A DNA stretch of 64,000 bases from Paenibacillus peoriae (lineage in GTDB: Bacteria; Bacillota; Bacilli; Paenibacillales; Paenibacillaceae), in assembly GCF_022531965.1 (NCBI RefSeq), contig NZ_CP092831.1:48501-112500 (forward strand), in the 5' to 3' direction. A program made the position numbers and the translations under genes. The stretch's first letter is position 1; each line of letters begins with the position of its first letter. The notes under the pieces were generated by a model. That model saw only the letters and a program-made list of their open reading frames with translations, was not told where the DNA came from and made no database searches. Positions 1 to 7,991 of this stretch are shown here, piece by piece.

Positions 1-291
1 GCGAGCTGGTCCGCCAGCGTGCTCAAGCCGGCGGCGCTGCTTATCGCCCTGGCTGGTGCGGCCGGGGCAGCGATGTGGGGCACCAGCGCTGTGCTGGGTG
101 CCTTGGGGTGGGCTGCCGAAGGTCGTGCCACGGCAGCCGTGGAGAGCCTGCTGGGTGTAGCCGCAGGCGCCGCAGTGTTCGTGATCGGCCTCGCACGCTT
201 GAGGCTGATCACGGAAGCCGAGCTTGTGGCGGTGCCCAAGCTCGGACGCCCGCTGGCAGCCGTGCTGCGCAGGCTACGTGTACTGGCTTAG
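1..291 (+). CDS. SpoVB/MurJ-like polysaccharide flippase, C-terminal part
   Basis: Open from the first base to a TAG stop; the upstream part lies outside the window. The 96 visible residues hold two hydrophobic stretches (about residues 9-35 and 43-60, Ala/Gly-rich). A basic, leucine-rich tail follows, with the pattern ELxxxPKLGRPLAAVLRRLR. Such a tail after the last membrane helix is typical of the SpoVB/YabM branch of the MOP flippase superfamily, membrane proteins that move lipid-linked sugars during envelope or spore cortex synthesis. In B. subtilis yabM sits directly before yabN/mazG, as here. GC content is clearly higher than in the following genes. The family call rests on the tail pattern and position, so it is moderate. 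Confidence 0.65.
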   Translation, partial: ASWSASVLKPAALLIALAGAAGAAMWGTSAVLGALGWAAEGRATAAVESLLGVAAGAAVFVIGLARLRLITEAELVAVPKLGRPLAAVLRRLRVLA

Positions 292-338
292 CCAGGCATA
301 CGGCTTACGGCGTGAATCGGCACAGCCATTTTATGAGC

Positions 339-359
339 CTATACCACTTTGTGGTATAG
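339..359. repeat. 9-bp perfect inverted repeat upstream of mazG
   Basis: CTATACCAC and GTGGTATAG are separated by three T residues, giving a perfect 9-bp stem with a 3-nt loop. It lies about 50 bp after the flippase stop and 90 bp before mazG. No T-run follows, so it is a weak terminator candidate. It may be an operator or an mRNA hairpin. Confidence 0.6.
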
Positions 360-447
360 TAATGCCAAAGCAAAGGAAGCGGAGGCGGGGTTAGGCCGTG
401 TATTTTTTCGAGCATGAGCCTTGTTTCTGCGAAACGGAGGATGGGAT

Positions 448-1947
448 ATGAGCGTAACATTAACGGTCGTAGGTTTGGGCTCGGGGGATCCGGATCAGCT
501 TACGATAGGGATATTGAACAAAATGCGAGGCGCTTCAGCGCTGTATCTGCGGACCAAGGAGCATCCTGCGGTTCAAGTGCTGAATGAGTTTGAGGTGGCT
601 TTTGAGTCGTTTGACGAGGTATATGAGACAAAAGAGTCTTTCCCAGAGGTATACGAGGAAATTACCAGCCAATTGATTACGACGGCTGCTAAGGCGGCAG
701 ACGGAAGTGAAATCGTCTATGCGGTTCCTGGTCACCCTATGGTGGCAGAAGCAGCGGTGCAGTTGCTTAAGGAGCGTTGTCCTGCGCAAGGGATTGAACT
801 GAATATTCTGGGCGGCGAAAGTTTCCTGGATGAAGCTTTTGTGCGTCTTGGTTTTGATCCGATTGAGGGTTTTCAGCTGCTGGACGCAGGAACACTGGAT
901 GCCAGCTGGCTCCAGCCTCAGCTGCATACGCTGATCGGACAGGTGTATGACACCTTTACGGCTTCTGATGTGAAGCTGTGCCTGATGGAGCGGTATCCTG
1001 ACGATTATGAGGTATATGTCGGTCACGCTCTTGGGGTAGAAGGGGAGGAAGCGGTGCACAAGGTACCGCTGTACGAGCTGGATCGAGTAGAGGGCTACGG
1101 GAACCTATCCTTGGTATACGTACCTCGCAGTGAAGATGAAGCGCTGAAACGGCGTTCTTTTGACCGTTTACACGAGATTGTCGATATTTTGCGCAGTCCG
1201 GAAGGCTGTCCTTGGGATCGTGAACAGACACATCAGTCGATTCGCAAAAATCTGATCGAAGAAACGTATGAAGTCATCGAAACGATAGATGAGGACGACC
1301 CTGAGCATATGAAGGAAGAGCTGGGCGATCTGTTGTTGCAAATTTTGCTGCATGCCCAAATGGAAGAGGAAGTCGGAACCTTCAATGTGTATGATGTAAT
1401 TCAGGGGCTGAATGATAAGCTTATTTTCCGTCATCCGCATGTGTTCGGTGATAATCAAGCGAATGATGCGGAAGAGGCGCTGCAAAACTGGGAGCAGATG
1501 AAGGCTGAGGAAAAACGGCTTAAAGGCACGACGGCAGCATATCCTTCTGTACTGGACGGGGTTCCGCGTGATCTGCCTGCTCTTATGAAATCGTACAAGC
1601 TCCAGAAGAAAGCAGCTAAAGTAGGCTTTAACTGGGATAGCATTGAGGGCGTATTCGATAAATTGGACGAAGAAGTGGCTGAGCTGAAGGAAGCGGTTCG
1701 TGAAGGGCATGCTGTGGAAGCCCAGTTGCTGGAGTTAGGCGATGTGTTATTTGTTGCCGTGAATGCAGCCCGGTTTATGGGAGTAGACCCGGAAGAGGCA
1801 TTGTCGGCTACCAATCGCAAATTTGTCGACCGTTTCCAGTATATTGAGCAGAAATTACGCGAGCAGGGGCGTCGTCCCGAAGAAAGCAGCGTAGATGAAA
1901 TGGAGACTTACTGGCAGGAAGCGAAAAAGCTCCTTGGTAAAGCGTGA
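448..1947 (+). CDS. mazG: YabN: tetrapyrrole methylase-like / MazG NTP pyrophosphohydrolase fusion
   Basis: 499 aa. Residues about 5-220 form a SAM-dependent tetrapyrrole (corrin/porphyrin) methylase fold, with VVGLGSGDPDQLT at the N-terminus and VYAVPGHPMVAE further in. From about residue 240 follow two MazG repeats. The first carries the acidic helix EETYEVIE...EELGDLL that binds magnesium; the second, EEVAELKEA...ELGDVL, is shorter. MazG hydrolyses nucleoside triphosphates to monophosphates and clears abnormal nucleotides. The Bacillus homologue YabN has the same fusion and a similar length. ATG 448 is chosen because GGAGG ends 7 nt before it; an in-frame TTG at 421 has no such site. The substrate of the methylase half is unknown. 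Confidence 0.93.
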   Translation: MSVTLTVVGLGSGDPDQLTIGILNKMRGASALYLRTKEHPAVQVLNEFEVAFESFDEVYETKESFPEVYEEITSQLITTAAKAADGSEIVYAVPGHPMVAEAAVQLLKERCPAQGIELNILGGESFLDEAFVRLGFDPIEGFQLLDAGTLDASWLQPQLHTLIGQVYDTFTASDVKLCLMERYPDDYEVYVGHALGVEGEEAVHKVPLYELDRVEGYGNLSLVYVPRSEDEALKRRSFDRLHEIVDILRSPEGCPWDREQTHQSIRKNLIEETYEVIETIDEDDPEHMKEELGDLLLQILLHAQMEEEVGTFNVYDVIQGLNDKLIFRHPHVFGDNQANDAEEALQNWEQMKAEEKRLKGTTAAYPSVLDGVPRDLPALMKSYKLQKKAAKVGFNWDSIEGVFDKLDEEVAELKEAVREGHAVEAQLLELGDVLFVAVNAARFMGVDPEEALSATNRKFVDRFQYIEQKLREQGRRPEESSVDEMETYWQEAKKLLGKA

Positions 1948-2280
1948 TTCCACATATTCGCTTTTGGCTGCACAGAACAGTAAAATGAGACATATGCAGG
2001 GTTGAAAGAAGGCCCAGTTTGAGAGGACTTGCCAATGGGCAGAGTTTTGTAGTAGGATGTTGGCTTGACTGGGGTCGAATAAAAAAACGCCTGTCATTGC
2101 AGGATTTTTACGGACAAGCCAGAATAACTTGTAGTAATTCTGAAAATAACTGTAGCTTATAGTTAAGCGTGTTACAGTGACATTCAGAAGGGCTTCGGCC
2201 ACAGTTGGACCTCACGTCTGCTCCATCAATGGACATGTAGCGTGATGATTATTTTTTGACATTTGGGAGGCTTTTATCTT
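1948..2280 (+). other. Intergenic leader of hup
   Basis: 333 bp without a convincing gene. A short hairpin, CCTG TCATTG CAGG followed by ATTTTT, lies near 2086-2107 and could be a weak terminator for mazG. The rest is AT-rich and probably carries the hup promoter. I could not find -35/-10 boxes at proper spacing that I would defend. A GGGAGG ribosome site lies at 2265-2270. Confidence 0.4.
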
Positions 2281-2553
2281 ATGAACAAGACAGATCTGAT
2301 CAACAATATTTCCAGCAAAAGCGGTTTGAGCAAACGTGACGTTGAAGCTGTATTGAATGGCGTTCTTGGTGAAATTACAGATGCACTCGCTAGCGGTGAC
2401 AAAGTGCAACTGATCGGCTTTGGTACTTTCGAAACACGCAAGCGTTCCAGCCGTACAGGCCGCAATCCACAAACCGGTAACACGATTGAAATTCCAGAAT
2501 CGACCGTTCCTGCTTTTAAAGCCGGTAATAAGCTTAAAGAAGCCGTTAACTAA
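2281..2553 (+). CDS. hup: HU-family histone-like DNA-binding protein
   Basis: 90 aa, the usual HU length. It begins MNKTDLINNI and has the HU dimer core GLSKRDVEAVLNGVLGEITDAL. The turn GDKVQLIGFGTFETRKRSSRTGRNPQTG leads into the DNA-embracing beta arm, whose tip is RNPQTGNTIEIPES. HU bends and compacts DNA without strong sequence preference. ATG 2281 is preceded by GGGAGG at 10 nt spacing. The stop codon overlaps the start of rqcP (TAATG), so the two are translationally coupled. Unlike in B. subtilis, an HU gene sits here between mazG and rqcP. Confidence 0.97.
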   Translation: MNKTDLINNISSKSGLSKRDVEAVLNGVLGEITDALASGDKVQLIGFGTFETRKRSSRTGRNPQTGNTIEIPESTVPAFKAGNKLKEAVN

Positions 2554-2831
2554 TGCGTCTTGATAAATTCTTGAAAGTCTCGCGGCTGATTAAGCGGCGT
2601 ACGGTAGCCAAGGACGTCTCCGAACAAGGGAGAGTGCTGGTGAACGGACGCGAAGCCAAGCCGAGCAGTGCGGTCAAAGTAGGCGATGAAATTACCGTCC
2701 AGTTTGGCCAGAAGCTGGTGACCGTGCGAGTGGAACGGCTCGCCGACACTACACGCAAGGACGAGGCTGCAAGTATGTACACGTTGGTAAAGGAAGAGCC
2801 TATTGCCAGGGACAATGGTTTAAACTGGTAA
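2553..2831 (+). CDS. rqcP: RqcP (YabO), S4-domain ribosome quality-control factor
   Basis: 92 aa, almost entirely one S4 RNA-binding domain: MRLDKFLKVSRLIKRRT, then the loop GRVLVNGREAKPSSAVKVGDEI. In B. subtilis, RqcP (YabO) binds obstructed 50S subunits and works with RqcH to add C-terminal alanine tails to stalled nascent chains. The start overlaps the hup stop by one base. A strong hairpin terminator follows within 35 bp, so hup-rqcP probably form one transcript. Assignment rests on size, S4 signature and position beside yabP/yabQ. The heat-shock S4 protein HslR is a less likely alternative. Confidence 0.9.
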   Translation: MRLDKFLKVSRLIKRRTVAKDVSEQGRVLVNGREAKPSSAVKVGDEITVQFGQKLVTVRVERLADTTRKDEAASMYTLVKEEPIARDNGLNW

Positions 2832-2863
2832 GCAGACATCTGATTTTCTCACAACTGTACATG

Positions 2864-2907
2864 AAAGCATTCCTTCATTATTTTATGAAGGAGTGCTTTT
2901 TTTCTTT
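2864..2907 (+). terminator. Rho-independent terminator after rqcP
   Basis: A 15-bp stem, AAAGCATTCCTTCAT with ATGAAGGAGTGCTTT, has one T-G wobble, a TATTTT loop and a T-rich tail. It ends the hup-rqcP transcript. Confidence 0.9.
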
Positions 2908-3009
2908 AGATGACGAGTTTTCGTCCATCATATGCTGATTAACAGCAAAAGCGGTTCTAAATCATACGGCCCCCTTCATAAGCTAAGAACAGAAGGAGGG
3001 GTACATGCC

Positions 3010-3294
3010 ATGATTGAACAAGGGAAGTCAAAGCACCATGATCTGCGCATGCAAAGCCGCAAGCAACTCGATATTTCAGGCGTCAGCAATGTGGAGAGCT
3101 TTGACAGTGAAGAATTTTTGCTTCAGACCGAGCTGGGCCATCTCACCATTCGCGGACAACATTTACATATCAAAAACCTCAGCCTAGAAGAGGGACTGTT
3201 GTCCATTGAAGGTCTGATTACTTCCCTCGTCTACCTGGAGCCCGGGGCCCCGGCTAAAAACGGAAAAAGCCTATTCGGCAAGATCTTCAAATGA
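3010..3294 (+). CDS. yabP: YabP, spore cortex/coat-related sporulation protein
   Basis: 94 aa. The core, LDISGVSNVESFDSEEFLLQTELGHLTIRGQHLHIKNLSLEEGLLSIEG, is the YabP/YqfC fold. YabP is required for sporulation in B. subtilis and is expressed in the mother cell together with YabQ; its biochemical role is not defined. ATG 3010 is chosen because GGAGGG (2995-3000) lies 9 nt upstream; an earlier in-frame ATG at 2932 lacks such a site. The stop overlaps the yabQ start (ATGA), so the two are coupled. A sigma-E promoter would be expected between 2910 and 2990, but I cannot place it with confidence. Confidence 0.93.
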   Translation: MIEQGKSKHHDLRMQSRKQLDISGVSNVESFDSEEFLLQTELGHLTIRGQHLHIKNLSLEEGLLSIEGLITSLVYLEPGAPAKNGKSLFGKIFK

Positions 3295-3869
3295 ACCCTT
3301 ACACGCAATGGCTGACGTTAACGTGGATGCTGGTGTCGGGCATAGCCATGGGAGTGGTGTTTGACAGCTACCGGGTGCTGTCCATCCGCTTTCATTTTGC
3401 CCGCTGGAGCGTTCATATATTGGACGTGCTGTACTGGGTGGCCTCGGCTTTGTTTATTTTCCGTGTGCTATACGCGAGTAATCGCGGTGAGCTGCGGTTT
3501 TATGTCTTTTTAGGACTACTTTTGGGGGTTTGGCTCTATTTTTGGGCCTTTAGTGTTACAACCCAACGTTTTGTGGTAATGTTATTAGAGATAGTTCGCA
3601 GACTGACGTTGATCGTGAACAGCATACTGCGCATCCTGATTGTTCTTCCGGTGTTAGCGCTGTATCGGCTGTTACGCAAGCTAGTCGGATGGACATGGGC
3701 ACTTATTGTGTTCCTGGGAAGGATGCTGATATACATCCTGATGCCGGTTTGGAAGCCGATCCTATGGCTGATCGGTCCACTTAAAGCGCGCTGGAGGACT
3801 CCAGAGTCGCTCGTAAAGCTGGGTATCAGACTGAAAAACACAGCGAAAAGATGGTTTGGAAGGAGGTAG
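3291..3869 (+). CDS. yabQ: YabQ, spore cortex biosynthesis membrane protein
   Basis: 192 aa. The first 130 residues contain about four or five hydrophobic segments (around 5-25, 40-60, 65-90, 95-125). A basic cytoplasmic tail follows, rich in Lys/Arg (KARWRTPESLVKLG, NTAKRWFGRR). YabQ is an integral membrane protein of the mother cell needed for spore cortex formation in Bacillus. It starts inside the yabP stop codon (ATGA overlap). Its end overlaps the AAGGAGG ribosome site of divIC, so yabP-yabQ-divIC are packed as one unit. Confidence 0.92.
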   Translation: MNPYTQWLTLTWMLVSGIAMGVVFDSYRVLSIRFHFARWSVHILDVLYWVASALFIFRVLYASNRGELRFYVFLGLLLGVWLYFWAFSVTTQRFVVMLLEIVRRLTLIVNSILRILIVLPVLALYRLLRKLVGWTWALIVFLGRMLIYILMPVWKPILWLIGPLKARWRTPESLVKLGIRLKNTAKRWFGRR

Positions 3870-3873
3870 TATC

Positions 3874-4203
3874 ATGCGTAATTCGTCTGTAGATCGCCAT
3901 TCATCTTCTACGTCCAAGTCCAACGCGGGCGGGCGCAGGCGAATCATGATTTGGTTGCTATCGCTTGCCGCCTTTGGTAGTTGGGCAATTTTTACCTTTT
4001 TTTCTCAAGGCATGATTATGGCCGATCGAAATGAACAGCTCATCCAGAAGGAAAAGCAGAAGCAAGCTGCTACACAAACGGAACAACAGCTTCAAACCGA
4101 AGTGAATCGTCTCAAGGACCCTGAGTACATTGGCGAGATTGCCAGAAGCAAGTACGGTCTTTACAAACCGGAAGAGACGCCAATCATCGGAGATCAGAAA
4201 TAG
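3874..4203 (+). CDS. divIC: DivIC/FtsB-like septum formation initiator
   Basis: 109 aa. A short basic cytoplasmic N-terminus (SKSNAGGRRR) precedes one membrane helix at about residues 28-50. An extracytoplasmic coiled coil follows, rich in Glu/Lys/Gln (ADRNEQLIQKEKQKQAATQTEQQLQTEVNRLKDPEYIGEIARSKYG is its extent). The ending 'DPEYIGEIARSKYGLYKPEE' is the conserved septum-initiator signature. DivIC forms a complex with FtsL and DivIB in the divisome. ATG 3874 follows AGGAGG by 7 nt. The neighbour order yabQ-divIC-yabR is as in B. subtilis. Confidence 0.94.
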   Translation: MRNSSVDRHSSSTSKSNAGGRRRIMIWLLSLAAFGSWAIFTFFSQGMIMADRNEQLIQKEKQKQAATQTEQQLQTEVNRLKDPEYIGEIARSKYGLYKPEETPIIGDQK

Positions 4204-4227
4204 GAACATTATCGGGCCAATGCTTAG

Positions 4228-4256
4228 TTGACCTTGGTTCCGCCATTTTGTATAAT
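4228..4256 (+). promoter_or_regulatory. Sigma-A promoter of the S1-domain gene
   Basis: TTGACC (4228-4233) and TATAAT (4251-4256) are 17 bp apart. This is a near-consensus vegetative promoter, 70 bp before the start at 4327. The gene can therefore be transcribed apart from the sporulation genes upstream. Confidence 0.85.
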
Positions 4257-4326
4257 CAAATCACCACAGCGGGATTTTTTTGCAAAAAAATCGGTTGTAT
4301 ATTTTAAGGGAGGATCATTTTATTCT

Positions 4327-4851
4327 ATGGCAATTGAAGTGGGCACCAAGTTAGAGGGCAAAGTGACAGGCATCACGCATTTTGGAGCATTTGTGGATTT
4401 GTCTGGAGGTGTCACGGGTCTCGTTCACATCTCGGAAATCGCCGATAACTATGTTAAGGATGTTAACGACCACCTGAAGATTAATGATGTCGTGACGGTG
4501 AAAGTCATTAATGTTGACAAAGATGGCAAAATCGGACTTTCCATTAAGCAAACGATTGACAAGCCGGCAAGTGAAGCCCGTCCCCCAAGAGCTCCAAGAC
4601 CGGAGCGTACGGGAGGACCAGGCGGAGGCGACCGTTTCGGCGGTGGAGGTTCAGGTCCAAGTCAAGGACGCGGTGGTGGTGGCGGTGGTTTCAACCGCGA
4701 TCGTGGAGGCCGTTCTTTCAAGCCTGCACCGGGTAAACCTTCATTTGAGGATAAAATGTCACGCTTCCTGAAAGATAGTGAGGAACGCATTTCGTCGCTG
4801 AAAAAGAACACCGAAGGTAAACGCGGAGGACGCGGCGCGAAGCGTGTTTAA
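4327..4851 (+). CDS. S1 RNA-binding domain protein (YabR-like) with Gly/Arg-rich segment
   Basis: 174 aa. Residues 1-75 are one S1 (OB-fold) domain: GTKLEGKVTGITHFGAFVDL, GLVHISEIADNYV, VKVINVDKDGKIGLSIK. A low-complexity Pro/Gly/Arg segment follows (about 85-145), with repeated RGGG, GGGDRFGGGG and RDRGGRSF units. A charged tail, MSRFLKDSEERISSLKKN...RGGRGAKRV, ends the protein. S1 domains bind single-stranded RNA. The RGG-like linker resembles those of RNA-binding proteins that condense or bind RNA loosely. Start 4327 follows AAGGGAGG at 13 nt, slightly long. It has its own promoter and terminator. YabR/GSP13-type S1 proteins are the nearest named relatives. Confidence 0.9.
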   Translation: MAIEVGTKLEGKVTGITHFGAFVDLSGGVTGLVHISEIADNYVKDVNDHLKINDVVTVKVINVDKDGKIGLSIKQTIDKPASEARPPRAPRPERTGGPGGGDRFGGGGSGPSQGRGGGGGGFNRDRGGRSFKPAPGKPSFEDKMSRFLKDSEERISSLKKNTEGKRGGRGAKRV

Positions 4852-4883
4852 TTCACTTTGACAACCGTATCAACCATACACGG

Positions 4884-4919
4884 AAAACCGTACAGTCGAA
4901 AGACTGCTACGGTTTTTTT
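4884..4919 (+). terminator. Rho-independent terminator after the S1-domain gene
   Basis: The stem AAAACCGTA-CAGTC pairs with GACTG-C-TACGGTTTT across a GAAA tetraloop, with one bulged C, and is followed by seven T residues. It is very stable. Confidence 0.93.
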
Positions 4920-5356
4920 GCGTTCTACCGACAATAGATGCGACACGCAATGGCTGTGGGCGATAAATCCGGTTATCGTTATACATGTATTTTATGAGAT
5001 TCGCAATTTTGATGAAGACGAGGAAGCATTCGTGCTGGAAAGCGAATGTTTTTTTTGTCGTGAGGACATAATCGTCCGACAAACTCCAACGGTTTTCCGT
5101 CTATCTTCTGTGCAAATCGCTAGTCTTGGTCATAGTGATGGACGACATAGAGAGGTCAAGCAAGGAGTTAAGAGACGCAACTTCCATCTGCTTCCATACG
5201 GGCGTAGCTTGATGTTCAAGGTGATGCTCTGTCCTTTCGCGCAGAACGTTTTTTTGTCGGAAATTTCTTGGAATAAGACGTGAGGTTCTGACAAACTTTC
5301 TCAATCATTCCGGTTTAAGATGGGAACATCAAATTGATGAATGGGGTGCCTGACGC
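4920..5356 (+). promoter_or_regulatory. spoIIE upstream region with Spo0A-box-like sites
   Basis: About 440 bp between the terminator and spoIIE without a credible gene. Four sites resemble the Spo0A box TTTGTCGAA: TTTGTCGTG at 5054-5062; TTTGTCGGA on the minus strand at 5075-5083; TTTGTCGGA at 5253-5261; TTTGTCAGA on the minus strand at 5287-5295. In B. subtilis spoIIE is switched on by Spo0A~P through such boxes. In that species tRNA genes occupy this gap; I see none here. Confidence 0.5.
5288..5321 (+). promoter_or_regulatory. Candidate spoIIE promoter with long spacer
   Basis: CTGACA (5288-5293) and TAAGAT (5316-5321) are 22 bp apart, 35 bp before the spoIIE start. The B. subtilis spoIIE promoter is known for sigma-A-like boxes at a non-standard 21-bp spacing that needs Spo0A. 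This arrangement resembles it and overlaps a Spo0A-box-like site. Confidence 0.45.
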
Positions 5357-7864
5357 ATGATGGAGAAATGGAACGTGGTACATTTTCCGGGGTTAAAATC
5401 TAGAAAGTCCAAATCCAAAGAGCGTACGGAAGGTTGGTCTTCCAGACTCAGAAAACGGCTGGATTCACATAAAGTGGTGCAATGGGTAACAGCGCAAAGA
5501 TGGATGCTGCTATTGTCGGCTATGGGAGTTCTACTGGGACGCGCCACTATTTTGGACGAGCTTTCTCCTTTTGCCCTCGCTTATTTTGCGGTCATAACGT
5601 TCCTTCGGCGTGACCTGATGCTGCCTGTAGCTGTATCCGTTGTGTTAGGCAGCCTGTTAGCTCCTTACCCATCGTTATTTATGATTGGTGGTGAGCTACT
5701 GGTATTTTATTTCCTGTATCGCGGGTTACGAACCTTCGATCGTCTGGAACTATCCTATGCTCCGCTTATGGTTTTCTTGTCTGTGTTTATGGTCAATTTA
5801 TTTAACGCCGTGATGGCTCCAACTTTCACATGGTATGAACTTATCATTGTGGGAACGGATGCGGTTCTCAGCTTTATGCTTACGCTGGTATTTACACAGG
5901 CCATACCGTTGTTTACTTACCGCAAGAAGACAAGCCAGCTCAAAAATGAGGAAATTTTATGTCTTATTATATTATTAGCCTCTGTGATGACGGGAGCAGT
6001 AGGATGGACTGTTCATTCATTGTCTGTCGATCATGTATTGTCGCGATATTTGGTCTTGGTGTTTGCTTTGGTGGGAGGTGCTTCGCTGGGTGCATCGGTC
6101 GGTGTAATTACCGGTTTAATTTTAAGCTTGGCCAATATGTCTGCAATTGTGCAGATGAGTTTACTCGCTTTTGCAGGTTTGCTGGCAGGGATGCTGCGTG
6201 AAGGGAAAAAAGGTGCTGTTGCGCTTGGGATGCTGCTAGGCTCCTCCATTCTGACGATCTATTTGGATGGGACCGGGGACGTGCTGACGTCAACCTGGGA
6301 GAGCTGTGCGGCGATTCTATTATTTTTAATGACCCCAAAAAGTTTCTTTAAAGCGGTTTCTACCTATGTTCCCGGTACGCAGGACCATGCTAAATCTCAG
6401 CATGAATATGCCAAAAGGGTTCGCGATCTCACCGCAGAGCGGGTAACGAAGTTTTCCCGTGTATTCAGTCAGTTATCCCGCAGCTTTCACCAGATATCTG
6501 CGAGTGAGAGTACGAAGTCGGACGGAGAAATCGAACATTTTATGAATGCGGTGGCCGAAGGGACATGTGCCTCCTGCTTCAAGTGTGAGCAGTGCTGGGA
6601 CGGCAAGTTTATGCAAACCCATCAGTATATGACGGAAATGATGAGCGCCATTGAGGATAACCCGGATTTGGAGCCGGAGCAGATACCCCCGCAATGGAGC
6701 AAGGCATGTGCTAAAACGGGCGCTGTCCTGCAAGTGATGAAGCAGCAGTATAGCCTCTACCAACATAATATGCAGTGGAAGCGCCAAGTATACGATAGTC
6801 GTCAGCTTGTTGCTGACCAGCTATCGGGTGTATCACAAATTATGGAGGATTTAGCGCGAGAAATTCAGCGGGAAGGGCAGACCATGCATCGGCAGGAGGA
6901 GCAAATACGAGAGGCTCTTGATAGACTGGGATTGTCCATCCAATCTATTGAGATTATTAACCTGGATGCAGGTCAGGTAGAAATAGAGATTGTCCATGCC
7001 TATACAAGGGGATTTGATGAATGTCGGAAAATCATTGCTCCACTGCTGTCGGACATACTGGACGAGCATATAGCTGTGATGCGCGAAACGGAGGCAGATC
7101 GCCGCCAAGGCTTAGCTACAGTCATGTTCGGTTCTGCTAAAACGTATGAGATTGCTACAGGGGTAGCTAGCGCCGCCAAAGGAGGCGATTTTTTCTCAGG
7201 AGATAGCTACAGCATGATGGAGCTAGGGAACGGGACTTTTGCAGTCTCGTTAAGCGATGGTATGGGGAACGGAGAGCGCGCGCAGCAAGAGAGCAGTGCA
7301 GCACTTAACATTTTAGAGGAATTACTGCAATCGGGTATGGACGAAAAATTGGCGATCAAGTCGGTTAACTCTGTCCTGATGCTGCGATCACCTGAGGAAA
7401 TGTATGCTACGGTCGATATGGCGCTGATTGATCAGTATACGGCCCAGACAACCTTTATGAAAATTGGGTCTACGCCAAGCTTTATTAAAAGAGGAGAGGA
7501 GGTCATTCCCGTATCTGCCAGCAATTTGCCGATTGGCATTATACAGGATATTGAAATTGATTTGGTATCCCTGCAGCTCCAGCCGGGTGATATTCTCATT
7601 ATGATTACAGACGGTATATACGACTCACCGGGGTACGCGGTTAATAAGGAAATATGGATGAAACGCATGATTCAGGAGATTGAAAGCGAAGATCCTCAGC
7701 AGTTGGCCGACTGTTTGCTAGAACGGGTTATTCGATACCAACAAAATCAAATCTATGACGATATGACAGTAGTCGTTAGTAAAATAGATCACTTCCGCCC
7801 AGAATGGGCAACTCTCCATGTACCTGGCATGAGGTGGTTGGAACGTCCACGGACGGTGAGCTAA
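5357..7864 (+). CDS. spoIIE: SpoIIE, stage II sporulation protein E (PP2C phosphatase)
   Basis: 835 aa, close to the B. subtilis protein. Residues about 45-335 contain roughly ten membrane helices. A central regulatory/FtsZ-binding region follows (about 336-590), with a cysteine cluster CASCFKCEQC near residue 410. The C-terminal PP2C domain carries SLSDGMGNG (Asp near 634), ITDGIYDSP and DDMTVVV, the metal-binding aspartates. SpoIIE goes to the polar septum and dephosphorylates SpoIIAA, which releases sigma-F in the forespore. The start is ATG 5357, or ATG 5360 directly after it, with a weak GGGGTG ribosome site. Upstream Spo0A-box-like sites fit control by sporulation onset. Confidence 0.96.
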   Translation: MMEKWNVVHFPGLKSRKSKSKERTEGWSSRLRKRLDSHKVVQWVTAQRWMLLLSAMGVLLGRATILDELSPFALAYFAVITFLRRDLMLPVAVSVVLGSLLAPYPSLFMIGGELLVFYFLYRGLRTFDRLELSYAPLMVFLSVFMVNLFNAVMAPTFTWYELIIVGTDAVLSFMLTLVFTQAIPLFTYRKKTSQLKNEEILCLIILLASVMTGAVGWTVHSLSVDHVLSRYLVLVFALVGGASLGASVGVITGLILSLANMSAIVQMSLLAFAGLLAGMLREGKKGAVALGMLLGSSILTIYLDGTGDVLTSTWESCAAILLFLMTPKSFFKAVSTYVPGTQDHAKSQHEYAKRVRDLTAERVTKFSRVFSQLSRSFHQISASESTKSDGEIEHFMNAVAEGTCASCFKCEQCWDGKFMQTHQYMTEMMSAIEDNPDLEPEQIPPQWSKACAKTGAVLQVMKQQYSLYQHNMQWKRQVYDSRQLVADQLSGVSQIMEDLAREIQREGQTMHRQEEQIREALDRLGLSIQSIEIINLDAGQVEIEIVHAYTRGFDECRKIIAPLLSDILDEHIAVMRETEADRRQGLATVMFGSAKTYEIATGVASAAKGGDFFSGDSYSMMELGNGTFAVSLSDGMGNGERAQQESSAALNILEELLQSGMDEKLAIKSVNSVLMLRSPEEMYATVDMALIDQYTAQTTFMKIGSTPSFIKRGEEVIPVSASNLPIGIIQDIEIDLVSLQLQPGDILIMITDGIYDSPGYAVNKEIWMKRMIQEIESEDPQQLADCLLERVIRYQQNQIYDDMTVVVSKIDHFRPEWATLHVPGMRWLERPRTVS

Positions 7865-7991
7865 TCCGACATTGCCCGGGAAATTCCTTATTCGCTTTTT
7901 AAAAATCCGCATCCTTCGTTTGAATCGTTCCGGATTAGGCAAAGATAGAATCTATCGGAATAGATTAAGAGGAAGCGGAGGCCAAAAAACG

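Noticed and set aside
4858..5283. 141-codon open frame between the S1-domain gene and spoIIE
   Set aside because: It starts before and runs through a strong terminator, has no ribosome site, an unlikely amino acid make-up, and covers the spoIIE regulatory region.
4920..5356. tRNA genes expected by analogy with B. subtilis before spoIIE
   Set aside because: No TTCRANYC T-loop with a matching cloverleaf was found on either strand by eye.
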